Positions 1 to 10,300 of a stretch of DNA of 64,000 nt are shown here, piece by piece. The notes below the pieces were generated by a model. It did not search any database and was not told where the DNA came from. It was given only the letters and a program-made list of their open reading frames with translations. Made by a program: the position numbers and the translations under genes. The DNA is from Agrococcus sp. SL85 (GTDB taxonomy: Bacteria > Actinomycetota > Actinomycetes > Actinomycetales > Microbacteriaceae). Position 1 is the stretch's first letter, and each line of letters begins with the position of its first letter. The stretch covers positions 1,240,001 through 1,304,000 of the forward strand of contig NZ_CP113066.1 in assembly GCF_026625845.1 (NCBI RefSeq). Direction: 5' to 3'.

Positions 1-314
1 CCGGCGAGCAGGTGCTCTCGGCCGAGTCGCTCGCCCTGCTGCTGCGGCCGGGCGCGCCGAGCGATCCGGCCGACCCGTTCCTCGACGGCCAGTCGTGGTC
101 GCTCGGCGGCTCCGTCGACGTCGTCGAGCGCGAGCCGTGGCACGCGCTCGGCCGCTACGGCTGGATGGGCGGCACCGGCACCGCGCTGTACGCCTACCCG
201 CGCTCGCGGCAGGTGGCGGTGTGGCTCACGCAGCGCCAGCTGGCCGCGCCCGACGACGCAGAGCGGCTCGTGCCGCTGCTCGCCCGCGCGGCCGAGCGCG
301 ACCGCGCCGCCTGA
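1..314 (+). CDS. Serine hydrolase (beta-lactamase family), C-terminal fragment
   Basis: The reading frame enters from the left edge and ends in TGA at 312-314, so only about 103 C-terminal residues are present and the real start lies outside the window. The stretch GRYGWMGGTGTALYAYP, followed by a short helix, resembles the end of class C beta-lactamase / penicillin-binding-protein-like serine hydrolases, where a glycine-rich strand precedes the C-terminal helix. The catalytic SxxK and YxN motifs would lie upstream and cannot be checked. The family assignment is therefore tentative, and substrate and location are unknown. Confidence 0.55.
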   Translation, partial: GEQVLSAESLALLLRPGAPSDPADPFLDGQSWSLGGSVDVVEREPWHALGRYGWMGGTGTALYAYPRSRQVAVWLTQRQLAAPDDAERLVPLLARAAERDRAA

Positions 315-407
315 GGGCCGCGGCCGCCCACACCCGCCCGGCGCCGCGGCGCGCCGCGTCGGCGGCCGCGCCTAGGGTGGGAGGCGCACACGAGCGGAGG
401 GGGAGCC

Positions 408-2417
<2,010 letters not shown>

Positions 2418-2419
2418 CC

Positions 2420-2797
2420 ATGAGCGGGAGCGTGCGGCTCGATGCTTGGATCTGGGCGGTGCGGGTGACCAAGACCCGCTCGGCCGCGACCGCGGCCTGC
2501 CGCGGCGGCCACGTGAAGGTCAACGGCCAGAGCGCGAAGGCGGCGCAGCCGGTGCGGATCGGCGACGAGGTGCGGGTGCGGATCGCGGGCTTCGACCGCA
2601 TCCTCGTCGTGCAGCAGCTGCTGACGAAGCGCGTGGGGGCGCCGCTCGCGGCGGCCGCGTTCGAGGACCGCACCCCCGCGCGCCCGGATCCGGTCGCTGC
2701 CCAGATGGTGCCGCGCCGCGACCGCGGCGCCGGGCGCCCCACGAAGCGGGAGCGGCGCGAGCTCGACCGGCTGCGCGGCCGCGACGACGAGCGCTAG
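2420..2797 (+). CDS. S4-domain RNA-binding protein (Hsp15-like)
   Basis: A 125-residue protein. The S4 fold at the N-terminus (RLDAWIWAVRVTKTRSAA, then GGHVKVNGQ and KAAQPVRIGDEVRVR) matches the RNA-binding heat-shock protein 15 / RluB-type S4 module, and the basic C-terminal tail (RPTKRERRELDRLRGR) is typical of ribosome-associated Hsp15 relatives. Hsp15 in E. coli binds 50S subunits carrying stalled peptidyl-tRNA; that role is inferred here from family only. ATG 2420 lies 2 nt after the recQ stop, suggesting translational coupling. Its TAG stop is shared tail to tail with the opposing VOC gene in a CTAG at 2794-2797. Confidence 0.85.
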   Translation: MSGSVRLDAWIWAVRVTKTRSAATAACRGGHVKVNGQSAKAAQPVRIGDEVRVRIAGFDRILVVQQLLTKRVGAPLAAAAFEDRTPARPDPVAAQMVPRRDRGAGRPTKRERRELDRLRGRDDER

Positions 2798-3210
2798 CCC
2801 ACCTCGCCGGCGGGCGGGTCGCCCTGGTAGCCGATCAGCCAGCGGACGCCGAACCGGTCGGTCACCTGCCCGTCCGAGTCGCCCCAGGGGCGCCGCTGCA
2901 GCGGATCGACATCGGTGCCGCCCTCGGCCAGGGCGTCGAACCAGCGGTGCAGCGTCGCGGCGTCGGCGGTGCCGAGCAGCGAGAGCAGCACGCCCTCGAG
3001 GCGGAGCGGGGCGTCGCCCGGGCCGGCGTCCGAGCCGAAGAGCTCGACGGGCCCCTGCAGCATGCCGTGGGCGATCGCCTGCGGGTCGCCCTCGGCGCCG
3101 AACTCGCCCTTCGTGTGCAGCACGAGCTCGCCGCCGAAGACGTCGCGGTAGGCGGTGAGCGCCTCGCGCGCGGTGCCGGGGAAGGAGAGGTAGGGCGTCA
3201 GCCGGGTCAT
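2794..3210 (-). CDS. VOC family protein (PhnB/glyoxalase-like)
   Basis: A 138-residue vicinal-oxygen-chelate fold protein of the PhnB-like group (PYLSFPGTAREALTAYRDVFGGEL at the start; WGDSDGQVTDRFGVRWLIGYQ near the end). The members are small metal-binding or metal-free dimers with mostly unassigned substrates. The conserved SFPGTAREALTAYRDVFGG entry strand and the W-G-x-x-x-G-Q-x-x-D-x-F-G-V-x-W signature support the family. No substrate can be named. It faces the S4 gene and overlaps it by 4 nt at the stop codons. Confidence 0.82.
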   Translation of the reverse strand: MTRLTPYLSFPGTAREALTAYRDVFGGELVLHTKGEFGAEGDPQAIAHGMLQGPVELFGSDAGPGDAPLRLEGVLLSLLGTADAATLHRWFDALAEGGTDVDPLQRRPWGDSDGQVTDRFGVRWLIGYQGDPPAGEVG

Positions 3211-3369
3211 CGTCGTCTCGTCTCGTCGCTCGCGGTGGGCGCCCGGGTCCGGCCGCCGAGCGCGACGCTACTCCTGACGGCTCCGCGGCCGGTCGGGCGA
3301 GCGGGCGCCGGCGCGACCGCAACGCACGCAACCCCGTCGGCCGCGGGCGCCCTCGGTAGGCTGGAGGGC

Positions 3370-4221
3370 GTGCCTCACACCGCCGTGTCCCCGCAGATCG
3401 CCCGCTCCTGGCTCCTCGTGCCGGCCTCGAAGCCCGAGCTCTTCCAGATCGCGCAGGAGAGCGAGGCCGACGCGATCATCATCGACATCGAGGACGCCGT
3501 CGCCGCGAAGGACAAGGCGCAGGCGCGCGAGGAGACCGTGCGCTGGCTCTCGAGCGGGCACCGCGCGTGGGTGCGCATCAACGACGCGGCCTCCGAGTTC
3601 TGGAGCGGCGACTGCGCCGCGCTCAAGGACGTGCCCGGCCTCGTCGGCGTGATGCTGGCGAAGACGGAGTCGTCGAGCCACGTGAACGACACCGCCGACC
3701 GCCTGCCGGAGGGCATGCCGATCCTGGCGCTCGTCGAGACGGCCCGCGGCCTGCAGCGCGTCGCCGAGATCGCGAACGCGCCCTCGACCTTCCGCATCGC
3801 CTTCGGCACGGGCGACTTCAAGCGCGACACCGCGACGGGCGAGGACCCGATGGCGCTCGCGTACGCCCGCTCGCAGCTCGTCATCGCCTCGCGCGCCGCG
3901 CGCCTGCCCGCACCGATCGACGGCCCCACGCTCTCCGCCGACGCCCTCGCCGAGGGCACCCGCCTCACGAAGGAGATGGGCATGTCGGGCAAGCTCTGCC
4001 TCACCCACACGCAGGCCGCCGCCATCAACGCCGGCCTCGCGCCGAGCCCCGAGGACGTCGCGTGGGCGCACGGCTTCGTGCGTGCCTTCGAGGAGTCCGG
4101 CGGCAAGATCACCGACGGCTCCGACCTGCCGCGCCTCGCCCGCGCGCAGAAGATCCAGGCGCAGGCGGCCGACTTCGGCATCGAGGTCGACGCCGCGACG
4201 CTCGCGAACCTCAACTACTGA
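3370..4221 (+). CDS. HpcH/HpaI aldolase / citrate lyase beta-subunit-like protein (CitE family)
   Basis: A 283-residue TIM-barrel protein of the CitE/CoA-ester lyase group. Visible family signatures are RSWLLVPASKPELF at the N-terminus, IIIDIEDAVAAKDK, AWVRINDA, the metal-ligand segment LALVETARG and the FGTGDF strand. Members cleave citramalyl-, malyl- or citryl-CoA; the exact substrate cannot be told, and no other citrate lyase subunit is adjacent, so this is an orphan CitE-like enzyme. GTG 3370 sits 7 nt after a TAGGCT hexamer (3357-3362), fitting a leaderless transcript. A strong bidirectional terminator follows. Confidence 0.85.
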   Translation: MPHTAVSPQIARSWLLVPASKPELFQIAQESEADAIIIDIEDAVAAKDKAQAREETVRWLSSGHRAWVRINDAASEFWSGDCAALKDVPGLVGVMLAKTESSSHVNDTADRLPEGMPILALVETARGLQRVAEIANAPSTFRIAFGTGDFKRDTATGEDPMALAYARSQLVIASRAARLPAPIDGPTLSADALAEGTRLTKEMGMSGKLCLTHTQAAAINAGLAPSPEDVAWAHGFVRAFEESGGKITDGSDLPRLARAQKIQAQAADFGIEVDAATLANLNY

Positions 4222-4244
4222 GGCTGCGCCTGCGGGCGCACGCA

Positions 4245-4274
4245 GAAGGCCGGGCGGTGCTCCGCCCGGCCTTC
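4245..4274. terminator. Bidirectional intrinsic terminator hairpin
   Basis: A perfect 13-bp stem (4245-4257 with 4262-4274) closed by a TGCT loop lies between the convergent citE-like and csbD genes. The G/C-rich stem flanked by AAG/CTT edges could stop transcription from both sides. Confidence 0.85.
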
Positions 4275-4296
4275 CGTGTCTCACCGCAGCGAGCGC

Positions 4297-4488
4297 TCAG
4301 CGGAACGCGTCGCCTGCATCCTTCGCTGCGTCCTTGACGTGCTCGCCGGCCTGCTTCGCGTTCGCGGCAGCCTGGTCCTGCTGGCCCTCGGCCTGCAGTC
4401 GCTCGTTGCCGGTCGCGTCGCCGATGGCCTCCTTGGCCTTGCCGACGTGCTCCTGGGCTGCGTTCTTGATCTTGTCGTCGAGTCCCAT
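4297..4488 (-). CDS. CsbD family stress protein
   Basis: A 63-residue hydrophilic protein with the CsbD pattern (MGLDDKIKNAAQEHVGKAKE, then GDATGNERLQAEGQ). CsbD-like proteins are small, abundant general-stress proteins; their molecular activity is unknown. GGAGG lies 4 nt upstream of the ATG and a TAGGTT -10 hexamer lies at 4545-4550 on the minus strand, giving a leader of about 50 nt. I see no obvious alternative-sigma consensus there. The gene is monocistronic between the MFS gene and the shared terminator. Confidence 0.9.
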   Translation of the reverse strand: MGLDDKIKNAAQEHVGKAKEAIGDATGNERLQAEGQQDQAAANAKQAGEHVKDAAKDAGDAFR

Positions 4489-4572
4489 GGGCCCTCCTTC
4501 GATCGTCCGTGGCGGCCGGGCGAGTGCCGCAGCGCCTGGGGGACAACCTAGGCGCTCAGCCTGGACGTCGGC

Positions 4573-6363
4573 TCACGAATCGGTCGGAGCCTCCGATGGG
4601 CCGCGCGCGGCGCGCACCACGGGCACCGAGGCCGTCACGGGCGGCGCGACGGAGCCCGGGATCGACGCGTCCTGCTCGAGCTGCGCCTGCGCGGCGCGGC
4701 GCTCGAGCGCCTCCTCCATCGCCGACTTCTGCCGCAGCGGAGGAGCCTTGAAGAACAGCGCGATCACGACGGCGACCGAGACGACCGCGAGCGCCACCCA
4801 GAAGGGCGTCGTCGTGGCCGTCGAGAAGCCGTCGAGGAACGGGGCCGCGAGCCGCGGGTCGGCCGTCGTGAGGAACGACGAGTCGTCGTTGAGCGCCTCG
4901 CCGATCTGCTCGGGGTGGGCCAGGATGTCGAGGATGCGGGCGTTGCCGGGATCGGCGGCGACCGCGGGGTCCTGCAGCGCGGCCCCGAGGTCGGCGCGCA
5001 GGTCGTCGCGGCCGAAGGCGGCGCGCAGCGTCTCGGGCAGGCGCGAGAACAGCAGCGAGAACACCACCGCGACGCCCGCGGTGCCGCCGAGCTGGCGGAA
5101 GAAGGTCGCCGAGCTCGTGGCGACGCCCATGTCCTTCGGGTCGACGGCGTTCTGCGAGGCGATCGTGAGCGTCTGCATGAGCATGCCGAGGCCGAGGCCG
5201 AGGATCAGCTGGCCGACGAGCAGCATCCACAGGGGGCTGTCCCACTGCAGGGTCACGAGCACCCCGTAGGCGGCCGCCATGATGCCGAGGCCGACGACGG
5301 GGAAGAGGCGGTAGCGGCCGGTGCGGGCGATGATCTGGCCGGAGCCGATCGAGGAGATCATGAGGCCGAGGATCATCGGCAGGGTCGCGAGGCCGGCCTC
5401 GGTGGGCGTCATGCCGTGCACGATCTGCAGGATGAACGGCAGCAGCATCATGCCCGCGAACATGCCGAAGCCCGTGAGCACGCCGAGCACGGTCGCCATC
5501 GCGAAGGTGCGGCCGCGGAAGAGCGCGAGCGGGATGAGCGCGGCGTCGCCCATGCGCGACTCCACCCACACGAAGGCGACGACGCCGAGCGCGCCGACGA
5601 CGTAGCAGGCGATCGCGGCGACGGAGCCCCAGCCCCACACGCGTCCCTGCTCGGCGACGAGCAGCAGCGGCACGACCGCGACGGCCAGCAGCGCCGCGCC
5701 CCACCAGTCGATGCGCACGCGCTCGTGGTGCGACGGGAGGTGCAGGAAGCGCCAGACCATGAAGAGCGCGGCGGCGCCGATGGGGAGGTTGAACAGGAAG
5801 ACCCAGCGCCAGCCGTGGAGGCCCAGGATCTCGGGCGTGCCCGCGAAGAGCCCGCCGATGAGCGGGCCGAGGATCGACGAGACGCCGAAGATCGCCAGGA
5901 AGAACCCCTGGTACTTCGCGCGCTCGCGGGGGCTGAGCACGTCGCCCATGATCGTGAGCGGCAGCGAGAACAGGCCGCCCGCACCCAGGCCCTGCAGCGC
6001 GCGGAACGCCGCGAGCTGCACCATGTCCTGCGCGAACGAGCTCGCGATCGAGCCCGCGAGGAAGAGCACGATCGCGATGAGGAACAGCGGCCGCCGGCCG
6101 AAGATGTCCGAGAGCTTGCCGTAGATGGGCGTGACGATCGTCGAGACGATGAGGAAGGCGGTGACGACCCACACCTGCAGGTCGAGCCCGCGGAGGTCGT
6201 CGGCGATCGTGCGCATCGACGTGCCGACGACCGTCTGCGAGAGCGACGAGAGGAACATCGCCATCATCAGGCCGGCGAGCACCAGCAGGATCTCGCGTCG
6301 GGTCATCGGCGCCGCGGGGGCGGCGGCCGCGGCGTCCGTGGATCGCTGCGGGGTCTCTGGCAT
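4573..6363 (-). CDS. MFS multidrug exporter, DHA2 (14-TM) family
   Basis: A 596-residue proton-driven drug exporter of the EmrB/QacA type. After a short Ala/Pro-rich cytoplasmic tail come about 14 hydrophobic segments. Motif A-like loop YGKLSDIFGRRP follows TM2, and GLGAGGLFSLPLTIMGDV marks the TM4-TM5 region. The C-terminus (about residues 545-596) is a charged cytoplasmic tail. A GAGGAG Shine-Dalgarno sequence precedes the ATG. The upstream region holds a perfect TGGTCG/CGACCA palindrome of the kind bound by TetR-family repressors, but no regulator gene is adjacent. Substrate is unknown. Confidence 0.9.
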   Translation of the reverse strand: MPETPQRSTDAAAAAPAAPMTRREILLVLAGLMMAMFLSSLSQTVVGTSMRTIADDLRGLDLQVWVVTAFLIVSTIVTPIYGKLSDIFGRRPLFLIAIVLFLAGSIASSFAQDMVQLAAFRALQGLGAGGLFSLPLTIMGDVLSPRERAKYQGFFLAIFGVSSILGPLIGGLFAGTPEILGLHGWRWVFLFNLPIGAAALFMVWRFLHLPSHHERVRIDWWGAALLAVAVVPLLLVAEQGRVWGWGSVAAIACYVVGALGVVAFVWVESRMGDAALIPLALFRGRTFAMATVLGVLTGFGMFAGMMLLPFILQIVHGMTPTEAGLATLPMILGLMISSIGSGQIIARTGRYRLFPVVGLGIMAAAYGVLVTLQWDSPLWMLLVGQLILGLGLGMLMQTLTIASQNAVDPKDMGVATSSATFFRQLGGTAGVAVVFSLLFSRLPETLRAAFGRDDLRADLGAALQDPAVAADPGNARILDILAHPEQIGEALNDDSSFLTTADPRLAAPFLDGFSTATTTPFWVALAVVSVAVVIALFFKAPPLRQKSAMEEALERRAAQAQLEQDASIPGSVAPPVTASVPVVRAARGPSEAPTDS

Positions 6364-6442
6364 GGGGCTCCTCAGGTGCCGGGGGCGGCGTGCTGCGCCG
6401 GGCTGCCGTCGACTCCTCTGAGGAGGTCGTTAGCCGGGCGAA

Positions 6443-6456
6443 TGGTCGACCGACCA
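6443..6456. promoter_or_regulatory. Palindromic operator, probably TetR-family, upstream of the MFS exporter
   Basis: TGGTCG-AC-CGACCA is a perfect 6-2-6 inverted repeat centred 86 nt upstream of the exporter start codon. Read on the minus strand, TTGGTC (6458-6453) could serve as a -35, with TAACGA about 19 nt downstream as a weak -10. A repressor there would block the exporter promoter. The protein that binds it is not encoded nearby. Confidence 0.6.
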
Positions 6457-6540
6457 ATGCTACTCCTGCGGGCGCGCGACCGGAAGCGCGATGGGTCGCG
6501 CGGGGGCCGTGGGGACGCGTGCGAGCATGGATGCGTGCGG

Positions 6541-7344
6541 ATGCTCCACAGGATGCTGACGGCCGCGATCGCGGTCGGGCTGCTGATGACGGGGTGCGCT
6601 GCCCCCGCGCCCGGGCCGACCGGATCCCCGCAGCCGCTCCCGCCGACGTCGGCTGCGCCGAGCGGGGCGCCGGAGCCATCGGAGGACGCGACGGCACCGA
6701 CGCCGTCGGCGGAGCCGACGTCTCCGGCGGCGCCAGCGCCCTCGGAGCGGTGGGACATCGACGCCGGGTCGAGCCTCACCGTGCTCGTGAACAAGCGCCG
6801 GCCGCTGCGGCCCCAGGACTATGCCCCCGAGCTCGTCGAGCCCTCGGTCTCGCACGATGCCGGCGAGGAGGCGATCCGGCCGGAGGCGGATGCGCCGCTG
6901 GTCGCCCTGGATGCGGCGATGCGCTCCGACATCGGCGAGGGCGTGCACGTGTTCTCCTCCTACCGCTCGTTCCAGCGGCAGACGGCGCTCTACGACGGCT
7001 ACGTCGCGCGCGAGGGGCAGGCGCGGGCCGATACGACGAGCGCGCGGCCCGGTCACTCCGAGCATCAGACGGGCCTGGCGATCGACGTCGTCGGCACGGG
7101 CCTCGCGTGCCGCCTCGACGTGTGCTTCGGTCGCACGCAGGCCGGCGCCTGGATCGCCGAGCACGCCTGGGAGCACGGCTTCGTGGTGCGCTACCCCGAG
7201 GGCGAGGACGCGGTGACCGGCTACGCCTATGAGCCGTGGCACCTGCGCTACGTCGGCGTCGACGTCACGACGGCGATGCGCGAGGCCGGGGAGACCACGC
7301 TCGAGGCGTTCTTCGGCACGGGCGACGCGCCCGACTACGGCTGA
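6541..7344 (+). CDS. D-alanyl-D-alanine carboxypeptidase lipoprotein (VanY, peptidase M15B)
   Basis: A 267-residue secreted lipoprotein. The signal peptide ends in the lipobox LLMTGC (Cys about residue 19), followed by a Pro/Ser/Ala-rich linker (about 20-70). The M15B zinc-peptidase domain carries SSYRSFQRQ, GHSEHQTGLAID (zinc His and Asp) and EPWHLRYV (third zinc ligand). These enzymes trim the terminal D-Ala from peptidoglycan stem peptides at the outer membrane face. ATG 6541 is chosen because an ATGGAT hexamer ends 8 nt upstream; GTG 6535, two codons earlier, is equally possible. It converges on the giant Ig-like gene with a 13-nt gap. Confidence 0.9.
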   Translation: MLHRMLTAAIAVGLLMTGCAAPAPGPTGSPQPLPPTSAAPSGAPEPSEDATAPTPSAEPTSPAAPAPSERWDIDAGSSLTVLVNKRRPLRPQDYAPELVEPSVSHDAGEEAIRPEADAPLVALDAAMRSDIGEGVHVFSSYRSFQRQTALYDGYVAREGQARADTTSARPGHSEHQTGLAIDVVGTGLACRLDVCFGRTQAGAWIAEHAWEHGFVVRYPEGEDAVTGYAYEPWHLRYVGVDVTTAMREAGETTLEAFFGTGDAPDYG

Positions 7345-7357
7345 GCGGCTCCAGGCG

Positions 7358-10300
7358 CTACGGCAGCGCGTAGCCGCACGCGACGATGTGCTCGCTCTCG
7401 AGCCCGCCGCTGTCGATCGCGCGCACGCGGATGCAGGCCTGGTTCCCGGGCTCGCGCCCGCCGGAGAACGAGCCGTCGGCGGCCGGGCGCACGACCGTCC
7501 AGCCCGAGGCGCCGTCATCGAGGATCCACTCGAGGCGGTCGAGCGGTCGATCGGTCGTGCCGTTGGGCCCGAACGAGAAGGTCACGCCGCCCGAGTAGCC
7601 CGTGACTGCCGCCCTCGGCTGCGGGGGCGGCGCGTAGCCCGCTGCGACGGGCCCGATGGTGATGCGGTCGCTCACGTTGCCGTCGACGTCGACGACGATG
7701 GCGGTCATGTAGGCCTGGTGCCCGGGCGAGAGCTGCTGCGTCTGCGAGCCTGCGGCGGGCGAGACCCGCTGCATGTTCTGCCCGTTCTCGTACTGGGTCC
7801 ACTCGATCCTGTCGAGCGCACGGCCGTTGCTGCCGTTCGGTGCCCATTGGTAGGTCACCTGGTGGACGCCGGGCGTGATGGAGATCACGGGCGCCGGCGG
7901 TGGCCCGAACGGGCGGGCCTGGTTCGAGGAGACGGTCCAGCCGCTGGCGAGGGCCTGGCCGTCGATCGTCGCGGTCGCGCGCACCTCGATCGTGTACGGC
8001 CCTCCCGTGTTCGACAGCCCCGTGTAGGTGCCGCCGGGGCCGAACGACTGGACGCCGCCGCCGTTCGCCCGCACCTCGAAGCGCACCTCGTCGGCGCGGA
8101 GGCCGTTGCGGCTCCCGGGCGTCCAGTCGACCCGCACCTGCCCGTCGCCGTCCGTCACGCGCACGGCGCTCGGTGCCCCGGGTGCCGTCGCGGCGGTGCG
8201 TGCCTCCGTCGGGGCCGAGGCGGCGCCGGTACCCACCGCGTTCGTCGCAGCGACCGTGAAAGTCACCTGCGAGCCGTCGAGCGGCACCTGCGCGAAGCGC
8301 GCGGACGTGCCGGTCACCGTCTGGGAGAGCCCGGTCGAGGAGCGCACCAGGTAGCTGTCGACCGCGATGCCGTTGCCGCTCGCGGCCTCCCAGGTGACCG
8401 TCATCTGCACCTCCCCGGGCGTCGAGCGGTCGACCGCCGCGCTCGCGCCGCTCGGCGCGGAGGGGAGGCCCGCGGGGATCGTCGGCGCGGACGGGGCGGA
8501 GAGCTCGCTCGGCTCGGGCGCCGCGTTGTGCGCCTGGAGGCGGAAGGTGTAGGCCGTGCCGTTCGCGAGCCCCTGCCACGTGTGGGCGGTGACGGCGGCC
8601 AGCTCGACCGCGACGGTGCCGTCGGGCGCGGGCGGCTGGATCTGCAGGGTGTAGCCGCTGACGGGGGACCCGTTCGAGACCGCGGGCGCCCACGCGATCG
8701 CGAGGCTGCCGTCGCCGCGCGTCGCGCTGGGCGCCGAGGGCTGCTCGGGCCGGCGGTCGGGGCGCGCGTCGGCGGATGCGGGGGAGGGCTCGGAGTCGCC
8801 GACCTCGTTCTGCGCCACCACCTGGAAGCGGTAGGTCACGTCGTTCGTGAGGCCCTGGACGACGCACGTCGTGGCGGCGCAGGGCTGCGAGATCGCGCCG
8901 TCGGCCGAGCGCACGAGGTAGCCGGTGATGGGCGCTCCGTTGGGCGCGGGCGCCGCCCAGGTGAGGGTGACCTGCGCGTCGCCGACCGCGTCGACGTTCG
9001 GCCGCGGCGGCGCATCGGGGCGGCCCTTGACCGTCACGGTCGCCGTGCCCGAGACCTGCCGCTCGGTGAGGCCCGTGCCGTCCTGCACGACGTATCGCAC
9101 GGTGAGCGTGCCCGAGAAGTCGGCGCCCGACGTGACGGCGATCCGCCGGCCGGCGACGGCCGCCGAGCCGTCACCGCCCACGACCTCCGCGGAGACGAGC
9201 TCGAGCGGCACGCCGTCGCGCGCGAAGGGGTTGACGTCGTTGGCGAGCACGTCGACCTCGATCGGCACGCCCTGCTCGCCCTCGGCGCGATCGGCGTTCG
9301 CGATCGCGAGCGGCCGGTTCGTGGCGACCACCTCGACGAGGACGGTGCCGGTCACCTCGTTGCCGTGCGGGTCCTCGAGCCGGACGGTGTAGGCGCCGCT
9401 CGTGCCGGGCGTCGCCGTGCGCTCGGCGGCCAGCACGATCGAGGAGCCCTCCAGCCGCGCCTCGACGCCTCGCACCCCGCCCTCCAGGCCGGAGTAGCGC
9501 ATGGCCTCGAGGTCGCCCGGGTCGGGGTCGCTGGTCGCCGAGCGCAGGTCGAAGCGCGTCTCCTGCTCGCCGGCGACGGCCTGCAGGCTCGCGCCCGCGA
9601 AGCTGGGCGGGATGACGCTCGAGGCCACGACCTCGATCGGCAGCGTCAGCACCGCCGTCGCGCCGTCCGGGTCCTCCGGGCCCGTGCCGTCGGTCACCTC
9701 GAAGGTGACCGAGGCCGGGCCGACGTAGCCGGGCGCGGAGCGGAAGCGCAGCGTCTGGGTGTCGACGACGAGGCCGGAGCCGTCGTCGTTGACGGCGGTC
9801 ACGGTCTCGCCGGCCGTGATGCGCGGCGCGTTGCCGCTCGAGACGGCCACGACGTCGCGCAGCGGCAGCAGCCGCTCCTCGCCCGAGGGGATCTGGAGGG
9901 GCTCGCCGATCGAGAGGACCGGCTGGCGGTCGCGCACCGGCGGCACGCCGACGAACGCCTCCGCGGTCTGGCCGTCGATGTCGGTCACGCGGTAGGCGAC
10001 GACCTGGAACGACTCGGTGGGGATCACCTGCACGGCGCTGCCCGCGACGGTGCCGGGGCCCGTCACGATCGAGAGCTCGAGGTCGTCGGGGTCGCCGTCG
10101 GGGTCGAGGTCGTTCTCGAGCACGGGCACGTCGGTCGCCTGGCCGAGCACGAGCTCCGCGGCGCTCACGGGGTCGTCGCGCGCGATGGGCGGCTCGAGCG
10201 CGGCGGTCTCCGAGACCGTGAGCATGACGATGCCGGTGGTCGTCAGGCCGCGAGCGTCGGCGACGACGTAGGTGAGCTGGTGCACGCCCTCGGCATCCGG

